The notes: generated by a model from the letters alone, not told the origin. A stretch of DNA of 64,000 bases from CAVSVP01 sp963731125 (GCA_963731125.1 CAVSVP010000023.1:1-64000); one strand, 5' to 3'. Shown: positions 1 to 8,296, numbered from the stretch's first letter. A program made the numbers and translations.

Positions 1-3
1 CTT

Positions 4-1002
4 ATGAGCATTGTGCGCGCGATTGATACCGGCTACGGGATGACCAAGTTCATGTTGACTGCGGGTCCCGAGCCAGTTTGTTGTAGTTTTCCTTCTATCG
101 CCACTCGGCAGAAAGACACCGTAGGCGAAGGCGTGTTGGATGCCATCGATACCGTCACCTTGGCCATCGATGGCAGTTGCTATGAGGTGGGCCCCGATGC
201 CCATTTGGCCCGCGGGCGGGAGCGGGCGCGTATCCTGCACGCAGACTATACCACGAGTCCCGAATACCGGGCCCTGACGCTAGGGGCATTGGCATATATG
301 GAGGTCGAGTGCATCGATCTGCTGGTGCTGGGATTGCCAGTAAGTCTCATGGCCAACCGCGCTCAGTGGCTCCGTCGTGCCTTCCAGGGTGAACATACCT
401 TGGCCAACGACCGCCGGGTCGAGGTCAGGGAGGTGGTGGTTATTGCCCAACCCTTGGGAGGGCTGATTCATTATCTCTATCAGGTCTGCCCGGAGGTGAC
501 TCCGGTGAACCGCCGGCGATTGGTGATTGACCCTGGCGCCCAAACCCTGGATTGGCTGGTGACCCAGGGAATGAAAGGTATCAACGGGATGAGTGGCAGT
601 CATGAAGGCTCGGTGGCCGCCATGCTCACGGAACTGGCACGGCTGCTCAGCCGCACCTACCGGCTGGACGGCTATGACGATCTCTTTGCCTTGGATCAGG
701 GGCTGCGTACCGGGCAGTTTACGCTCTATGGTCAGGCGATCGAGCTAACACCATTCCTTGACGAAGCCCAAAAGGCCATTACGCCTGCTTTAACCGCCTT
801 GCGTAACGCGGTGGGCGACGGACGGGATATCGACGAGATCCTGTTGGTTGGCGGTGGCGCTTCGCTTTTTCAGCCGGCGATTGCCGCCGGTTTCCCGCAC
901 CATGCCGTCAAGTGCCTGAAAGCCTCCCTCTTTGCCAATGTCAGAGGGTTTCAACAAGTGGGGGAGGTCAAAGTTCGTGCGCGTTCGCCGGTGACCGCAT
1001 GA
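4..1002 (+). CDS. ParM/StbA-like actin-family plasmid segregation ATPase
   Basis: The product is 332 aa. Three nucleotide-binding stretches of the actin/Hsp70 fold are visible: IDTGYGMTK near residues 7-15 (phosphate 1), VIDPGAQTLDWL near 170 (phosphate 2) and ILLVGGGASLF near 280 (adenosine site). Proteins of this family polymerise on ATP and push sister plasmid copies apart through a DNA-binding adaptor bound to a centromere-like site. Length and motif order fit the StbA/ParM group found on large plasmids and integrative elements, including PRTRC-type systems. The stop overlaps the start of the next gene (ATGA), as expected of a parM-parR operon. The centromere and promoter would lie before the window edge, so they cannot be seen. 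Confidence 0.82.
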   Translation: MSIVRAIDTGYGMTKFMLTAGPEPVCCSFPSIATRQKDTVGEGVLDAIDTVTLAIDGSCYEVGPDAHLARGRERARILHADYTTSPEYRALTLGALAYMEVECIDLLVLGLPVSLMANRAQWLRRAFQGEHTLANDRRVEVREVVVIAQPLGGLIHYLYQVCPEVTPVNRRRLVIDPGAQTLDWLVTQGMKGINGMSGSHEGSVAAMLTELARLLSRTYRLDGYDDLFALDQGLRTGQFTLYGQAIELTPFLDEAQKAITPALTALRNAVGDGRDIDEILLVGGGASLFQPAIAAGFPHHAVKCLKASLFANVRGFQQVGEVKVRARSPVTA

Positions 1003-1280
1003 AACCGTCCCCGAGCTATCCTTTTATTCGCCTGGATTTGCGGTTTCATGAAGCCAACGATGCCAGTCTCTACGCTTATCTAGCTGCCTTGCCGCCGCGG
1101 CGGCGGGCGGAACGGCTTCGTCATCTGGCTCAGCTGGGTTGGCTGCTTTCTACTGGGCAGGTCGTTCCGGCGCCATCATCATCATCACCAACAACCGATA
1201 CCCGCAACAGCGAGCCATCCGCGTCGCCAGCCACTTCGCATCCGCTGGATCGTGAGCTGTTGGCGGTGTTGGAGGAATAG
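999..1280 (+). CDS. ParR-like partner of the segregation ATPase
   Basis: A 93-aa product. I chose the ATG at 999 because it overlaps the upstream stop as ATGA; the open frame continues further 5' only inside the parM-like gene. Residues 8-45 (RLDLRF followed by YAYLAALPPRRRAERLRHL) have the beta-strand/helix/helix pattern of small ribbon-helix-helix adaptors paired with StbA/ParM proteins. The C-terminal half is a low-complexity Ser/Thr/Pro-rich linker ending in an acidic tip (LDRELLAVLEE), which could contact the filament as ParR tails do. The assignment rests on position, size and N-terminal pattern, so DNA binding is inferred. Confidence 0.6.
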   Translation: MKPSPSYPFIRLDLRFHEANDASLYAYLAALPPRRRAERLRHLAQLGWLLSTGQVVPAPSSSSPTTDTRNSEPSASPATSHPLDRELLAVLEE

Positions 1281-1300
1281 CATAAACCACGACTCATACA

Positions 1301-2473
1301 CTACGGTTGATTCCCATCAGGATAGCGATTTTTCTCGGTGACCGTTCCTGTGAAAGGAACCGGCCAAGCCGTTGCATCCGCCCAGAGCAGGAACAGGGGT
1401 ATTTTGAGCGCAGCCACCTCGATGTTCCAGGTGTCATCGGTGACTTGAACGTTAAATATCGGTTTATCCGGCGCGGAAACGGTAATGCGTTGCTCGGCTA
1501 ACACCTGATACAGCGTGGCATTGCGCTCGAGCAGCGGTTGATAAGGTTGTAGTTCAGGTTGCCTGCGAAGTTGCTCGGCAATTTGTTTACCCACCAGATA
1601 AAGATGGTCCCCAACCCGCCAACCCCAACTATCCCGGCCGTTCAGTAAAGCGGTTTCATCAGGCGTCAAAAGCGTTCGCAAACGGGTCAGCAGGATTTCC
1701 TGAAGCGAAGCGGGATTGGGATTCGTATGATTCTGCAGAATGGGATCAGCGTTCGCTGCCGCCCGAGGGGAAGTTGCTACTAATCTTTGTTCAGCAACCC
1801 TTATCAACCTGGCAATGGGATTGTCTGCCGAAGGGTCATTGAGAACCATCAGCCAGTCCCGGCTCAGAATTTCATCATTAAATAACGTGAAAAGTTCAGC
1901 GGCCGGCAACAGATCCTGAGCCAGCCAAGTATTCAAGCCTGGCAGGCGCTTTCTTTGGAGAGTGACGGTTCGGTAATAAAAGGTTCGTTCCACACCATAC
2001 ATGGGACCCGTTAGGGGATTCCAAGTCCCCAGAGAACAACCGTTACTATCAAAGAGCGTCATGGCATGCCGGGTTATCACCTCACCAGACAATCCCAATA
2101 GGGTGGCTGAGATCAAAGCATATTGAAATTGCCGTTCTTTATTATCAGCCGTTAGCGTTTCCTGGGAAGTCTCCCGATGAGTGTTCAATACCGCCAGCAC
2201 AGCTTGTAAGCCGCTATCCAGCGCCAACCCCTTCGAAGATGCCGGCAACTGCTGCACCCGTTCGGCAAACCGAATGAAAACCGGTCGTATCCGTTCCTCG
2301 ATATCCGAAGATCGCCAAGCCAATACGTTAGCTATCGCCGCTAAACGAGCTTTACGAGTGTCACGCTCAAACAATGCCGGCCCGCTTTCTATACGCATCA
2401 GTCCCACCGGAAGCGTTGGCACCGCCGCATGGTGCATGTCTCTCTGCTTCCAAAGAGTTTTCAAAAAACGCAT
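1301..2473 (-). CDS. TraI_2/MobH-related protein with degenerate HD site
   Basis: A 390-aa protein. It aligns by eye with the N-terminal TraI_2 domain of MobH relaxases of integrative conjugative elements: a segment like YAELVQxLPASE appears as FAERVQQLPASS, and the conserved WNPLTGPM is present near residue 155. In the family the metal-binding residues lie in a His-rich HHHxGGLLxH stretch and in an ALLHDLGKV motif. Here the matching stretches read KGLALDSGLQAVL and TLLGLSGEV, so the metal ligands are gone. The C-terminal part (GWRVGDHLYLVGKQI near 290) resembles the TraI_2 C-terminal region. It is therefore probably a non-catalytic paralogue. It is transcribed convergently with the par pair. 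Confidence 0.55.
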   Translation of the reverse strand: MRFLKTLWKQRDMHHAAVPTLPVGLMRIESGPALFERDTRKARLAAIANVLAWRSSDIEERIRPVFIRFAERVQQLPASSKGLALDSGLQAVLAVLNTHRETSQETLTADNKERQFQYALISATLLGLSGEVITRHAMTLFDSNGCSLGTWNPLTGPMYGVERTFYYRTVTLQRKRLPGLNTWLAQDLLPAAELFTLFNDEILSRDWLMVLNDPSADNPIARLIRVAEQRLVATSPRAAANADPILQNHTNPNPASLQEILLTRLRTLLTPDETALLNGRDSWGWRVGDHLYLVGKQIAEQLRRQPELQPYQPLLERNATLYQVLAEQRITVSAPDKPIFNVQVTDDTWNIEVAALKIPLFLLWADATAWPVPFTGTVTEKNRYPDGNQP

Positions 2474-2895
2474 GACAGAGTTCAGGTGATGAGAGTGGTT
2501 GTCTTCATGAACAGCAATGGTAAGGGGAATACGGAAAGCCGTTAAAAATACCTCTGACGTCTAAAAAGGATTACGGCTTCCGACGTATCGCTCAGGCTGC
2601 TAGGGTGATATGGATCGGTAGAGATAACCCACGGGGTGATCTCTGAAGAGAATGGTGCCCGGCCATTGAAAACCTCGGGGTGGTTTGCCCGTCCACTACA
2701 AAACGGGGCTTCCCACGGGGAAGTGGGTTGCCATCCGGCAGCCACGACGTGGTACCCGGCCACGGAAAACTGCGGGGACCGCTGGTAGCGGGCCAGCCTA
2801 AACAACCAGCACTAACGCTTCACGCTATCCCACTGGGGAGGATGACCTTCCCAGTCAAGGGCGGCACCTCCCCCTTTTTTATGACGGGAGGACGC
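2474..2895. other. Intergenic region with GC-rich hairpins
   Basis: No convincing gene is seen. The stretch separates the divergent TraI_2-like gene and the 93-aa gene at 2896. It holds several short inverted repeats, among them CTTCCC/GGGAAG around 2710-2722. The nonamer CCCACGGGG occurs at 2628-2636 and 2712-2720, and again at 3273-3281 before the AAA ATPase gene. Long open frames here on both strands lack a start with a ribosome-binding site and were not accepted. Confidence 0.5.
2831..2880 (+). promoter_or_regulatory. Hairpin and T-tract leader ahead of 2896 gene
   Basis: ACTGGGGAGG and CCTTCCCAGT form an imperfect stem with an ATGA loop. This is followed by a second GC-rich segment (GGGCGG...CCTCCC) and a run of six T just before the GGGAGG ribosome-binding site. 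The shape is that of an attenuator or upstream terminator. Which gene it terminates or controls is not determined. Confidence 0.45.
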
Positions 2896-3177
2896 ATGAA
2901 TTCCAATATCCATTTGCTCTTCACCGTGGCCGCGCACCTCAAAGGCACCACAGTGACTGCCGCGACCGTGGTACCGATGGGTCGCAGTGTGTTATATCTC
3001 TGGGCTTTCGCCAACGCCGAAGGTCAAGAAAACACGCTGGTGATCCAGCAACGCGAACGGCAATGGATGCGCTGGAGGGTATTTCCAGGCACCCTGGCCG
3101 ATGTCGAGCAGCATTATCTTCGGCTGCGACAGGAACGCGGCAGCGCTTTACCTGTTGCTGATAAGGACGACGCTTAA
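2896..3177 (+). CDS. Hypothetical plasmid-module protein
   Basis: A 93-aa product; I do not recognise the family. The ATG at 2896 is preferred over upstream in-frame codons because GGGAGG lies six to seven bases before it and because upstream sequence is hairpin-rich. The N-terminal half is mildly hydrophobic with beta-strand character (HLLFTVAAHLKGTTVTAATV). The C-terminal half is charged and helical (DVEQHYLRLRQERG). No membrane segment or cysteine motif is evident. A rho-independent terminator follows 10 bases after the stop, so it is probably its own transcription unit, between the TraI_2-like gene and the AAA ATPase gene. Confidence 0.6.
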   Translation: MNSNIHLLFTVAAHLKGTTVTAATVVPMGRSVLYLWAFANAEGQENTLVIQQRERQWMRWRVFPGTLADVEQHYLRLRQERGSALPVADKDDA

Positions 3178-3187
3178 GACGTTCAAC

Positions 3188-3221
3188 ACCGTGGCACTGG
3201 CGTGTCACGGTAGGTTTTTTT
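3188..3221 (+). terminator. Rho-independent terminator after 2896 gene
   Basis: ACCGTGGCAC at 3188-3197 pairs with GTGTCACGGT at 3202-3211 (one mismatch in ten) across a four-base loop, followed by TAGG and a run of seven T. Confidence 0.75.
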
Positions 3222-3278
3222 ATGATTCAGTAACGCTGACGCCGTCGTATGACGTCAAGCGATATTTCCCACCCCACG

Positions 3279-3319
3279 GGGGCCACACCGGTCCCTGGCG
3301 GGTCTCGTGTACTGGCCCC
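3279..3319 (+). promoter_or_regulatory. Leader hairpin before AAA ATPase gene
   Basis: GGGGCCA at 3279-3285 pairs exactly with TGGCCCC at 3313-3319, with further ACA/TGT pairing inside. It sits about 35 bases before the start codon and overlaps the third CCCACGGGG nonamer of this module. Confidence 0.4.
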
Positions 3320-3355
3320 TGACAATCTTTTTGATTGATTGAGAGGAGGTACACG

Positions 3356-4351
3356 ATGCATGCAGTCAGTCATCCTAAAACGACAGCTTCGACGCGCACG
3401 CGCGGCGCAATTCACGTCGCCGACACCTTTGGCGTGACCGCGCCCGCGGCGTTGACGATTCCCGGCTGGTCGCAACCGGGACCGTTAACGCCAACACCGA
3501 ATCCGGATTATGTCTTTCGCAATCGCTTTCTCAGTGATTGGCTGGGCTGGTATCGGGAGCGGTTGAACGGGTGTCCCGATGGGTTGTGGATCCTGGGACC
3601 CACCGGCAGCGGCAAAAGCTCCGGGGTGGTGGAGGTCTGTGCCCGGCTCAACCTGGATCTGTTACGGGTCAATGCCAAGAAGCACCTGGAGGTGGCCGAT
3701 CTTATCGGGCATCTGACAGTAGTGGACGGTAATGTGCAGTTCCAGGACGGCCCCTTGACCCTCTGTGTCCGTCACGGCTGGCTCATGCTGTTAGACGAGG
3801 TGGATCTCATGGACCCTGGCGAACTGGCAGGGCTCAATACTGTCCTCGACGGGGGTCCTCTGGTGATTGCCGAAAACGAAGGTGAGGTGGTTTATCCCGC
3901 AGCCGGTTTTGGCATTGTCTGTTGCGCCAACACCGGCGGCAATGGGGATGGCAACCAGTTTTACCTGGGCACGCAGCGGATGAACGGGGCTTTTATGGAC
4001 CGTTTTACGTTGATGGCGGTGGATTATCCCGATCCCGCGCAGGAACGCCGGATACTGGAGAAAGCCTGTCCGACGTTACCAGAACCGCTGCCGGATAAGT
4101 TTATCCAGGTGGCGAATGAAGTCCGTAACTTGTTTAAAGGTGATGCAGAAGCCGGTGGGCCAGCCATTGAGGTAACGCTCTCCACCCGCACCCTGGTGCG
4201 TTGGGCGAGGAAGACCCTGTGCTATCAGCAGGCTCCCGACCCCATCCGCCACGCCCTGGACCGGGCGTTAACCCTGCGGGCGGAACCAGAGACCCGGGAA
4301 GCCATTTTCGGAATCGTCCAGCGGATCTTTGGAGATATTCCCCATGAGTGA
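3356..4351 (+). CDS. MoxR/CbbQ-like AAA+ ATPase
   Basis: A 331-aa product starting at the ATG 3356, behind a strong GAGAGGAGGT ribosome-binding site; an in-frame TTG 21 bases upstream is less likely. Walker A is GPTGSGKSS near residue 75, Walker B is WLMLLDEVD near 140, and the sensor-1 Asn is in IVCCANTGG. A late arginine-rich helix (RTLVRWARK) fits the lid. The compact single-domain layout resembles MoxR/NirQ/CbbQ ATPases, which remodel partner proteins together with von Willebrand factor A (VWA) proteins. The genes after it (WGR-like, DUF3150) match mobile-element modules where a VWA/CobT-like protein usually follows; no VWA gene is visible here. The stop overlaps the next start by eight bases. 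Confidence 0.8.
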   Translation: MHAVSHPKTTASTRTRGAIHVADTFGVTAPAALTIPGWSQPGPLTPTPNPDYVFRNRFLSDWLGWYRERLNGCPDGLWILGPTGSGKSSGVVEVCARLNLDLLRVNAKKHLEVADLIGHLTVVDGNVQFQDGPLTLCVRHGWLMLLDEVDLMDPGELAGLNTVLDGGPLVIAENEGEVVYPAAGFGIVCCANTGGNGDGNQFYLGTQRMNGAFMDRFTLMAVDYPDPAQERRILEKACPTLPEPLPDKFIQVANEVRNLFKGDAEAGGPAIEVTLSTRTLVRWARKTLCYQQAPDPIRHALDRALTLRAEPETREAIFGIVQRIFGDIPHE

Positions 4352-5177
4352 GTGGCGGCGCGTTCGATTATATCGGTTTACCCATGCCAATGGCACCGCC
4401 AAGGACTGGGCAATTTGCCACGATGGCGAGGGGGTACACATTTATTATGGCAAGACCGATCGGGTGCTGCGTACCGTCACGATTCCCCAGGCCGGTTGTC
4501 GGGACGGCTCACCCGCCACGGAAGCCAGGACCCGGGAACGGCGCAAAACCGCCGCGGGTTACCACGCGTTAGGGGAGTATGAACTTAACCAGGATAACCA
4601 ACGGCAGTTACGGCCGGTCAGCGAGGAGGAACCTGCTTCACGACCGGACGATAATGCGGCTTTGTCGCCACAGGCACCGCCATCTTGTCTGTATTGGGAA
4701 CGGTGCCCCCGCAAGGCGGCAGACGGGGCGCAGTTCACCCGCCACCCTAGCCGTGCGTTGCACGATGCGGCACTGGCGATTGCCGAGCGGTTAACCGCCG
4801 TTGGGTTACTTCGGGGTAGCGCGGTGGAAGCCTTCCGGGACGGTCGTTGGGTGCTCCACCTGGTGCTGGACACGGATGCTACCTGGTCGTTTGGTTACGC
4901 GGAGCCGCCCCAGGCGGGCTATCTCAACAGGGACGGCAGCGGCAGCGGCATTATTGTTGATATGTTGCGGTATCCCGCCGTGACGTTATTCATCCTGGCA
5001 TTGGCCAAGGTCGATCCCAGTTTCGTAGTAGCCAACGAGACCGGCGAGGTCGTCACGGCACCGCCGGAAACACTGGCAGTGGACCGTGACGTGCTGATTG
5101 CTCTGGGGCTTGTGCCGCGGTCTCTGCGGGAATTGCTAGCGGTGAGAGCATCCACCGATGGCGATTGGTTTTTCTAG
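4344..5177 (+). CDS. Hypothetical protein with WGR-like N-terminus
   Basis: A 277-aa product. ATG 4344 overlaps the AAA ATPase stop, so translation is probably coupled. Residues 4-40 (RVRLYRFTHANGTAKDWAI then HIYYGKTD) resemble the short strand-rich domain seen at the start of mobile-element proteins and recall WGR domains, which can bind nucleic acid ends. The middle (residues 60-120) is charged and probably disordered. The last 140 residues are folded and carry no catalytic motif that I recognise. Operon position ties it to the AAA ATPase and DUF3150 genes. The WGR comparison is a visual impression, not a proven homology. Confidence 0.6.
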   Translation: MSEWRRVRLYRFTHANGTAKDWAICHDGEGVHIYYGKTDRVLRTVTIPQAGCRDGSPATEARTRERRKTAAGYHALGEYELNQDNQRQLRPVSEEEPASRPDDNAALSPQAPPSCLYWERCPRKAADGAQFTRHPSRALHDAALAIAERLTAVGLLRGSAVEAFRDGRWVLHLVLDTDATWSFGYAEPPQAGYLNRDGSGSGIIVDMLRYPAVTLFILALAKVDPSFVVANETGEVVTAPPETLAVDRDVLIALGLVPRSLRELLAVRASTDGDWFF

Positions 5178-5194
5178 AGAGAGTTATTTTTTAC

Positions 5195-5232
5195 CCCCCT
5201 GGGGAGGACGGTATCGGTTCTCCCTCAGGGGG
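5195..5232. promoter_or_regulatory. Strong GC hairpin before DUF3150 gene
   Basis: CCCCCTG (5195-5201) with GGGAG (5202-5206) pairs with CTCCC (5220-5224) and CAGGGGG (5226-5232), giving a twelve-pair stem with one bulged T and a 13-base loop. A T-rich run precedes it. It lies between the stop at 5177 and the ATG at 5272. Confidence 0.5.
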
Positions 5233-5271
5233 AATCGGTGCTTCCTCCCCGACGTGTTGAGGAGAAGCCCC

Positions 5272-6168
5272 ATGACGACGTCAATGATCGATATTAATCA
5301 ACTGAGCGAGCAGGTGGTGTTTATCAACATTAACATTACCTGTTGGACCGGCAAACGGCATCTGCAACCGGAAGACTTAGGGCTGGACCGCCAGCAACTC
5401 CCGCCGGAGACCTTGGTGGCCCTAGGGAATAAGTGTGTCATTGATCCTCAGGAGATCCAGGTCTTTACCCGCCAGCGTACCGCGGTACGCCGCGAGTGTC
5501 TAGCGGTAGGGACTCGCTTCTTGAGCGGCTTTATCGTGCCCAAGGAAAAAGCCCAGACGCTGCTGGATCGCATTGCCGAGATGGAAGAGGATTTTTCTAC
5601 GGCACGGGCGCAGTTTCTCGCCAAGTTCGACCGGATGATGGATGACTGGGTGGCGGCGCATCCCGCCTGGGAACAGCTCATTCGGGATACCGGGGTCACC
5701 CGGGACGTGGTGGCCCGGCGGCTGTCCTTTGCAGTGCAGGCGTTTCAGATTGTCGTCCCCCCCGACGTGACCCATCCGGGGTTGGCGAACGCCACGGCGG
5801 GGTTGGCCGATACGCTCTTTCACGAGATCTCGCAACTGGCCCGGGAAACGCTGGAAAGGTCGTATCTCGGCAAAGCCGCAGTGACCCGACGAGCGCTACG
5901 GCCGTTATTGACGCTGCAGCATAAGCTGGAAGGGTTGGCCTTCCTGGATCGAAGGGTACGTCCCCTTGTGCAGTCGATTCAAAGGACGCTCGCCGCGCTG
6001 CCCCGCCAGGGTGCCATTCAAGACTGGGATCTGCAGGCGCTTATCGGGCTCTTGTCGATTCTGGAAGATCCACAGCGGCTTAAAGCGCATGGGGATCATC
6101 TTCTGGAACCGCAGGCGGATGGCGAGAGGGCGGTAAATGGTGTCATGGAACCTGGGATGGTGTCCTAA
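5272..6168 (+). CDS. DUF3150 family protein, 3' end altered by IS
   Basis: A 298-aa product. ATG 5272 is preferred, preceded by TTGAGGAGAAG, because upstream in-frame codons run through the hairpin leader. The N-terminus (IDINQLSEQVVFININITCWTG then LQPEDLGL) matches the start of DUF3150 proteins, which sit between a MoxR-like ATPase and a VWA protein in plasmid and integrative-element operons; their biochemistry is unknown. The protein is rich in alpha helices (residues 90-280). The last two codons and the TAA come from the left end of the IS1-family element (its inverted repeat starts at 6159), so the native C-terminus may be lost. The expected VWA gene downstream is missing. Confidence 0.72.
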   Translation: MTTSMIDINQLSEQVVFININITCWTGKRHLQPEDLGLDRQQLPPETLVALGNKCVIDPQEIQVFTRQRTAVRRECLAVGTRFLSGFIVPKEKAQTLLDRIAEMEEDFSTARAQFLAKFDRMMDDWVAAHPAWEQLIRDTGVTRDVVARRLSFAVQAFQIVVPPDVTHPGLANATAGLADTLFHEISQLARETLERSYLGKAAVTRRALRPLLTLQHKLEGLAFLDRRVRPLVQSIQRTLAALPRQGAIQDWDLQALIGLLSILEDPQRLKAHGDHLLEPQADGERAVNGVMEPGMVS

Positions 6169-6950
6169 TTTTGGAGAACCACATGGATTCATGTCAAACT
6201 TAGGGCACTTTTTTAAGTGCCAACATCCAAGGGGTTCCGATGACATTAATTCCCGTGTACTGTCTGCATTGTGATAGTGATCAGGTCGTCAAACGCGGTA
6301 CGACCAGCACTGGGAAACAACGCTATCTGTGCCGGAATGATGAGTGCGCCCATCGCTCTTTTCTGCTGGAGTACAGCGACCGTGGGCGCCTGCCCGAAGT
6401 CAAGCAACAGATCGTTGATATGGCGCTCAATGGCAGTGGTATTCGGGATACGGCACGGGTATTGAAGATTAGCAAGAACACCGTGCTCAGTGAGTTGAAA
6501 AAAACCGAAGGTGTCATCGAGCCGGTCAACCAAGCGCTGCTGAGTAGCCTGAATCCAGATAATATTACCGCGGTGATTCAGCGAGTTGACGAGGCTGAGG
6601 TCGACGAAAGGTGGAGTTATGTGGGCAACAAGGGGGAACAGCGCTGGCTCTGGCACGCGATCGATCACGCCACCGGTGCGGTGCTTGCGTACGTCTTCGG
6701 CCGGCGCAAAGAGGCGGTGTTTTTGGCGCTGAAACACTTACTGGAACCGTTTGGGATCACGCGCTACTACACCGATTGCTTGGCCACGTATCAGCGCCAT
6801 CTGGAGCCCAACGAGCATTGTCCCGGCAAGCGCCACACCCAGCAAATCGAACGCAAACACCTCACTCTACGGACCCGGATTAAACGCCTGGCGCGCAAAA
6901 CGATCTGCTTCTCTAAATCGGTCCAAATGCACGATATCGTCATCGGCTTA

Positions 6951-8225
6951 GAACGTGTCCGTAATTAAGTTGAACACTTAGGTGAGATTCTGTAGTTCCA
7001 TTCGCCATGGAATCGAGCACGCCTGAGGTTAACGCTGTTCATCTGAGCATCAGTCACTTTTTTGCCTTTTGGGTAATCGTTGGTATCCAACTCAGCTTGA
7101 ATATGTAACCCTCCGCGCGTGGTGGTATTGCCGATGAGATTGACTACCACTTCATGGCTGGTCAAGGGCTTGGCTCGCCAGTTGGTACTGATATGGCAAA
7201 ACATCCGGTGCTCGATCTTGTTCCACTTGCTGGTTCCGGGCGGAAAATGACAAACTGAGATTTGCATCCCGGTCTCGTCCGCCAAGCTCTGAAGGGCGCG
7301 TTTCCAGAGTCGCACTCGGTACCCATTACTGCCGCCGCAGTCGGCCGTCACCAGCACATGCGTGGCCTGCGGATAGCTCACACGTCCCATCTTGTACCAC
7401 CAGCGTCGGCTGCTTTCCACGGCAAATTCGGCCGTATCATCATCGGTTCCCACACTGCCCCAACCGACATTCGCCGTCTGATCATACCCGCCATAGGGAC
7501 TGACCCGATCGGTGCCGAAATCGTGAACCTGGGTACGACGAGGTTGCCCTTTGCCTCGCCATTCCCGGCCCTGGTTGGCAAACTCCCCGATCAACTCCTT
7601 TTTTTTCGTGTCCACCGAAATCACCGGCTGCCCATGGCGTTGGAACCGTTTCACGCGCCGGGTCAGATACCGAAACTGCTTGTCCCGATCAGGATGCCCT
7701 CGGCCCTCTTCGGTTTTGCGATTGCTCTGCAGACGGTAGCCTAACTCCGAGAGTAATTCGTACACCTTTTGACGGCCTACTCGATAACCATCACTGGCCA
7801 GTGTCTCAGCTAGTTGACGCGTGCTCTTACAGGTCCAGAGCAACGGCGACTCGGGATCGCCGCGCGTGGTGTCCTCCACCAGCCCCTTGAGGGTATCGAT
7901 CAGTGCCGGCGCCTGAATTGTCAATGCCTTGCGGCCCCCTCCCGGTTGCCGAATACGCCTGTCAGCTTCGTCCTTGTCCGAACGCGCAAGTTCGCGCAGA
8001 CCCCGATAGATTGTCGTCCGCGACAGCTGGGTTGCCTTGGAAACCAACGCTTTCCCCCCACGTCCGATCGCTTTCGCCTCCGCTGCCGCCCACAGTCGCT
8101 TCCTCCGCTCGTTGAAAAACGGCTCTAACGCAATATACTTCTCTCGGAGAGTATTAACCAGATTGATGTCCATCCGAGCCGTCTAGCAGAATCCCTATAA
8201 TGTCCAAGTTATTCGCGGACACATC
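6951..8225 (-). mobile_element. ISAzo13-family insertion sequence
   Basis: A 1,275-bp element flanked by CTTA at 6947-6950 and 8226-8229, which I read as a 4-bp target duplication. Near-terminal inverted repeats are GTGTCCG...TTGAACA on the left and, on the complement of the right end, GTGTCCG...TTGGACA. It encodes one transposase on the minus strand. Confidence 0.78.
6965..8173 (-). CDS. ISAzo13-family transposase
   Basis: A 402-aa product with full-length appearance. The N-terminus holds a helix-turn-helix (VSKATQLSRTTIYRGLREL), and the linker has the family's RIRQPGGGRK. The DDE core is seen as PVISVDTKKKELIGEF (first Asp), VLVTADCGGSNGYR (second Asp) and FPPGTSKWNKIEHRMF (Glu). These features are typical of the Rhodopirellula/ISAzo13 transposase group. 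It reads opposite to the IS1 transposase it interrupts. No frameshift or internal stop is seen, so the element could still be active. Confidence 0.88.
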   Translation of the reverse strand: MDINLVNTLREKYIALEPFFNERRKRLWAAAEAKAIGRGGKALVSKATQLSRTTIYRGLRELARSDKDEADRRIRQPGGGRKALTIQAPALIDTLKGLVEDTTRGDPESPLLWTCKSTRQLAETLASDGYRVGRQKVYELLSELGYRLQSNRKTEEGRGHPDRDKQFRYLTRRVKRFQRHGQPVISVDTKKKELIGEFANQGREWRGKGQPRRTQVHDFGTDRVSPYGGYDQTANVGWGSVGTDDDTAEFAVESSRRWWYKMGRVSYPQATHVLVTADCGGSNGYRVRLWKRALQSLADETGMQISVCHFPPGTSKWNKIEHRMFCHISTNWRAKPLTSHEVVVNLIGNTTTRGGLHIQAELDTNDYPKGKKVTDAQMNSVNLRRARFHGEWNYRISPKCST

Positions 8226-8296
8226 CTTATTTGTCAATCGGTATGAGTTTGCTCGGCCTGTGTAAATCAGCAATATCCAAAATTAGGACACCACCC

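Larger units (their letters stand above)
6240..8265 (+). pseudogene. IS1-family transposase (single ORF), interrupted
   Basis: The intact part covers 6240-6950 (237 codons); the last eleven codons and the stop lie at 8230-8265 beyond the inserted element. The N-terminus has two zinc-finger-like pairs (CLHCDSD, then CRNDEC), followed by a helix-turn-helix (GSGIRDTARVLKISKNTVL). The catalytic domain has DEAEVDERWSYVG and YTDCLATY, and the family hallmark RLARKTICFSKSVQMHDIVIG. After excision the tail would read GL-FVNRYEFARPV, normal for IS1 relatives. As it stands the open frame runs into the inserted element and ends at 6968. Confidence 0.82.
6159..8292 (+). mobile_element. IS1-family element, split by ISAzo13-family element
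   Basis: The ends are inverted repeats: GGTGTCCTAATTTTGGA at 6159 and its complement TCCAAAATTAGGACACC ending at 8292. The element carries a single-ORF IS1-type transposase and is interrupted near the 3' end of that gene by the element at 6951-8225. Removing the insert and one CTTA copy restores the transposase frame exactly. No 8-9-bp duplication is seen at its own ends (left flank ...ACCTGGGAT, right flank ACCCCGTGAG), so the flanks were probably rearranged after insertion. Confidence 0.8.
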
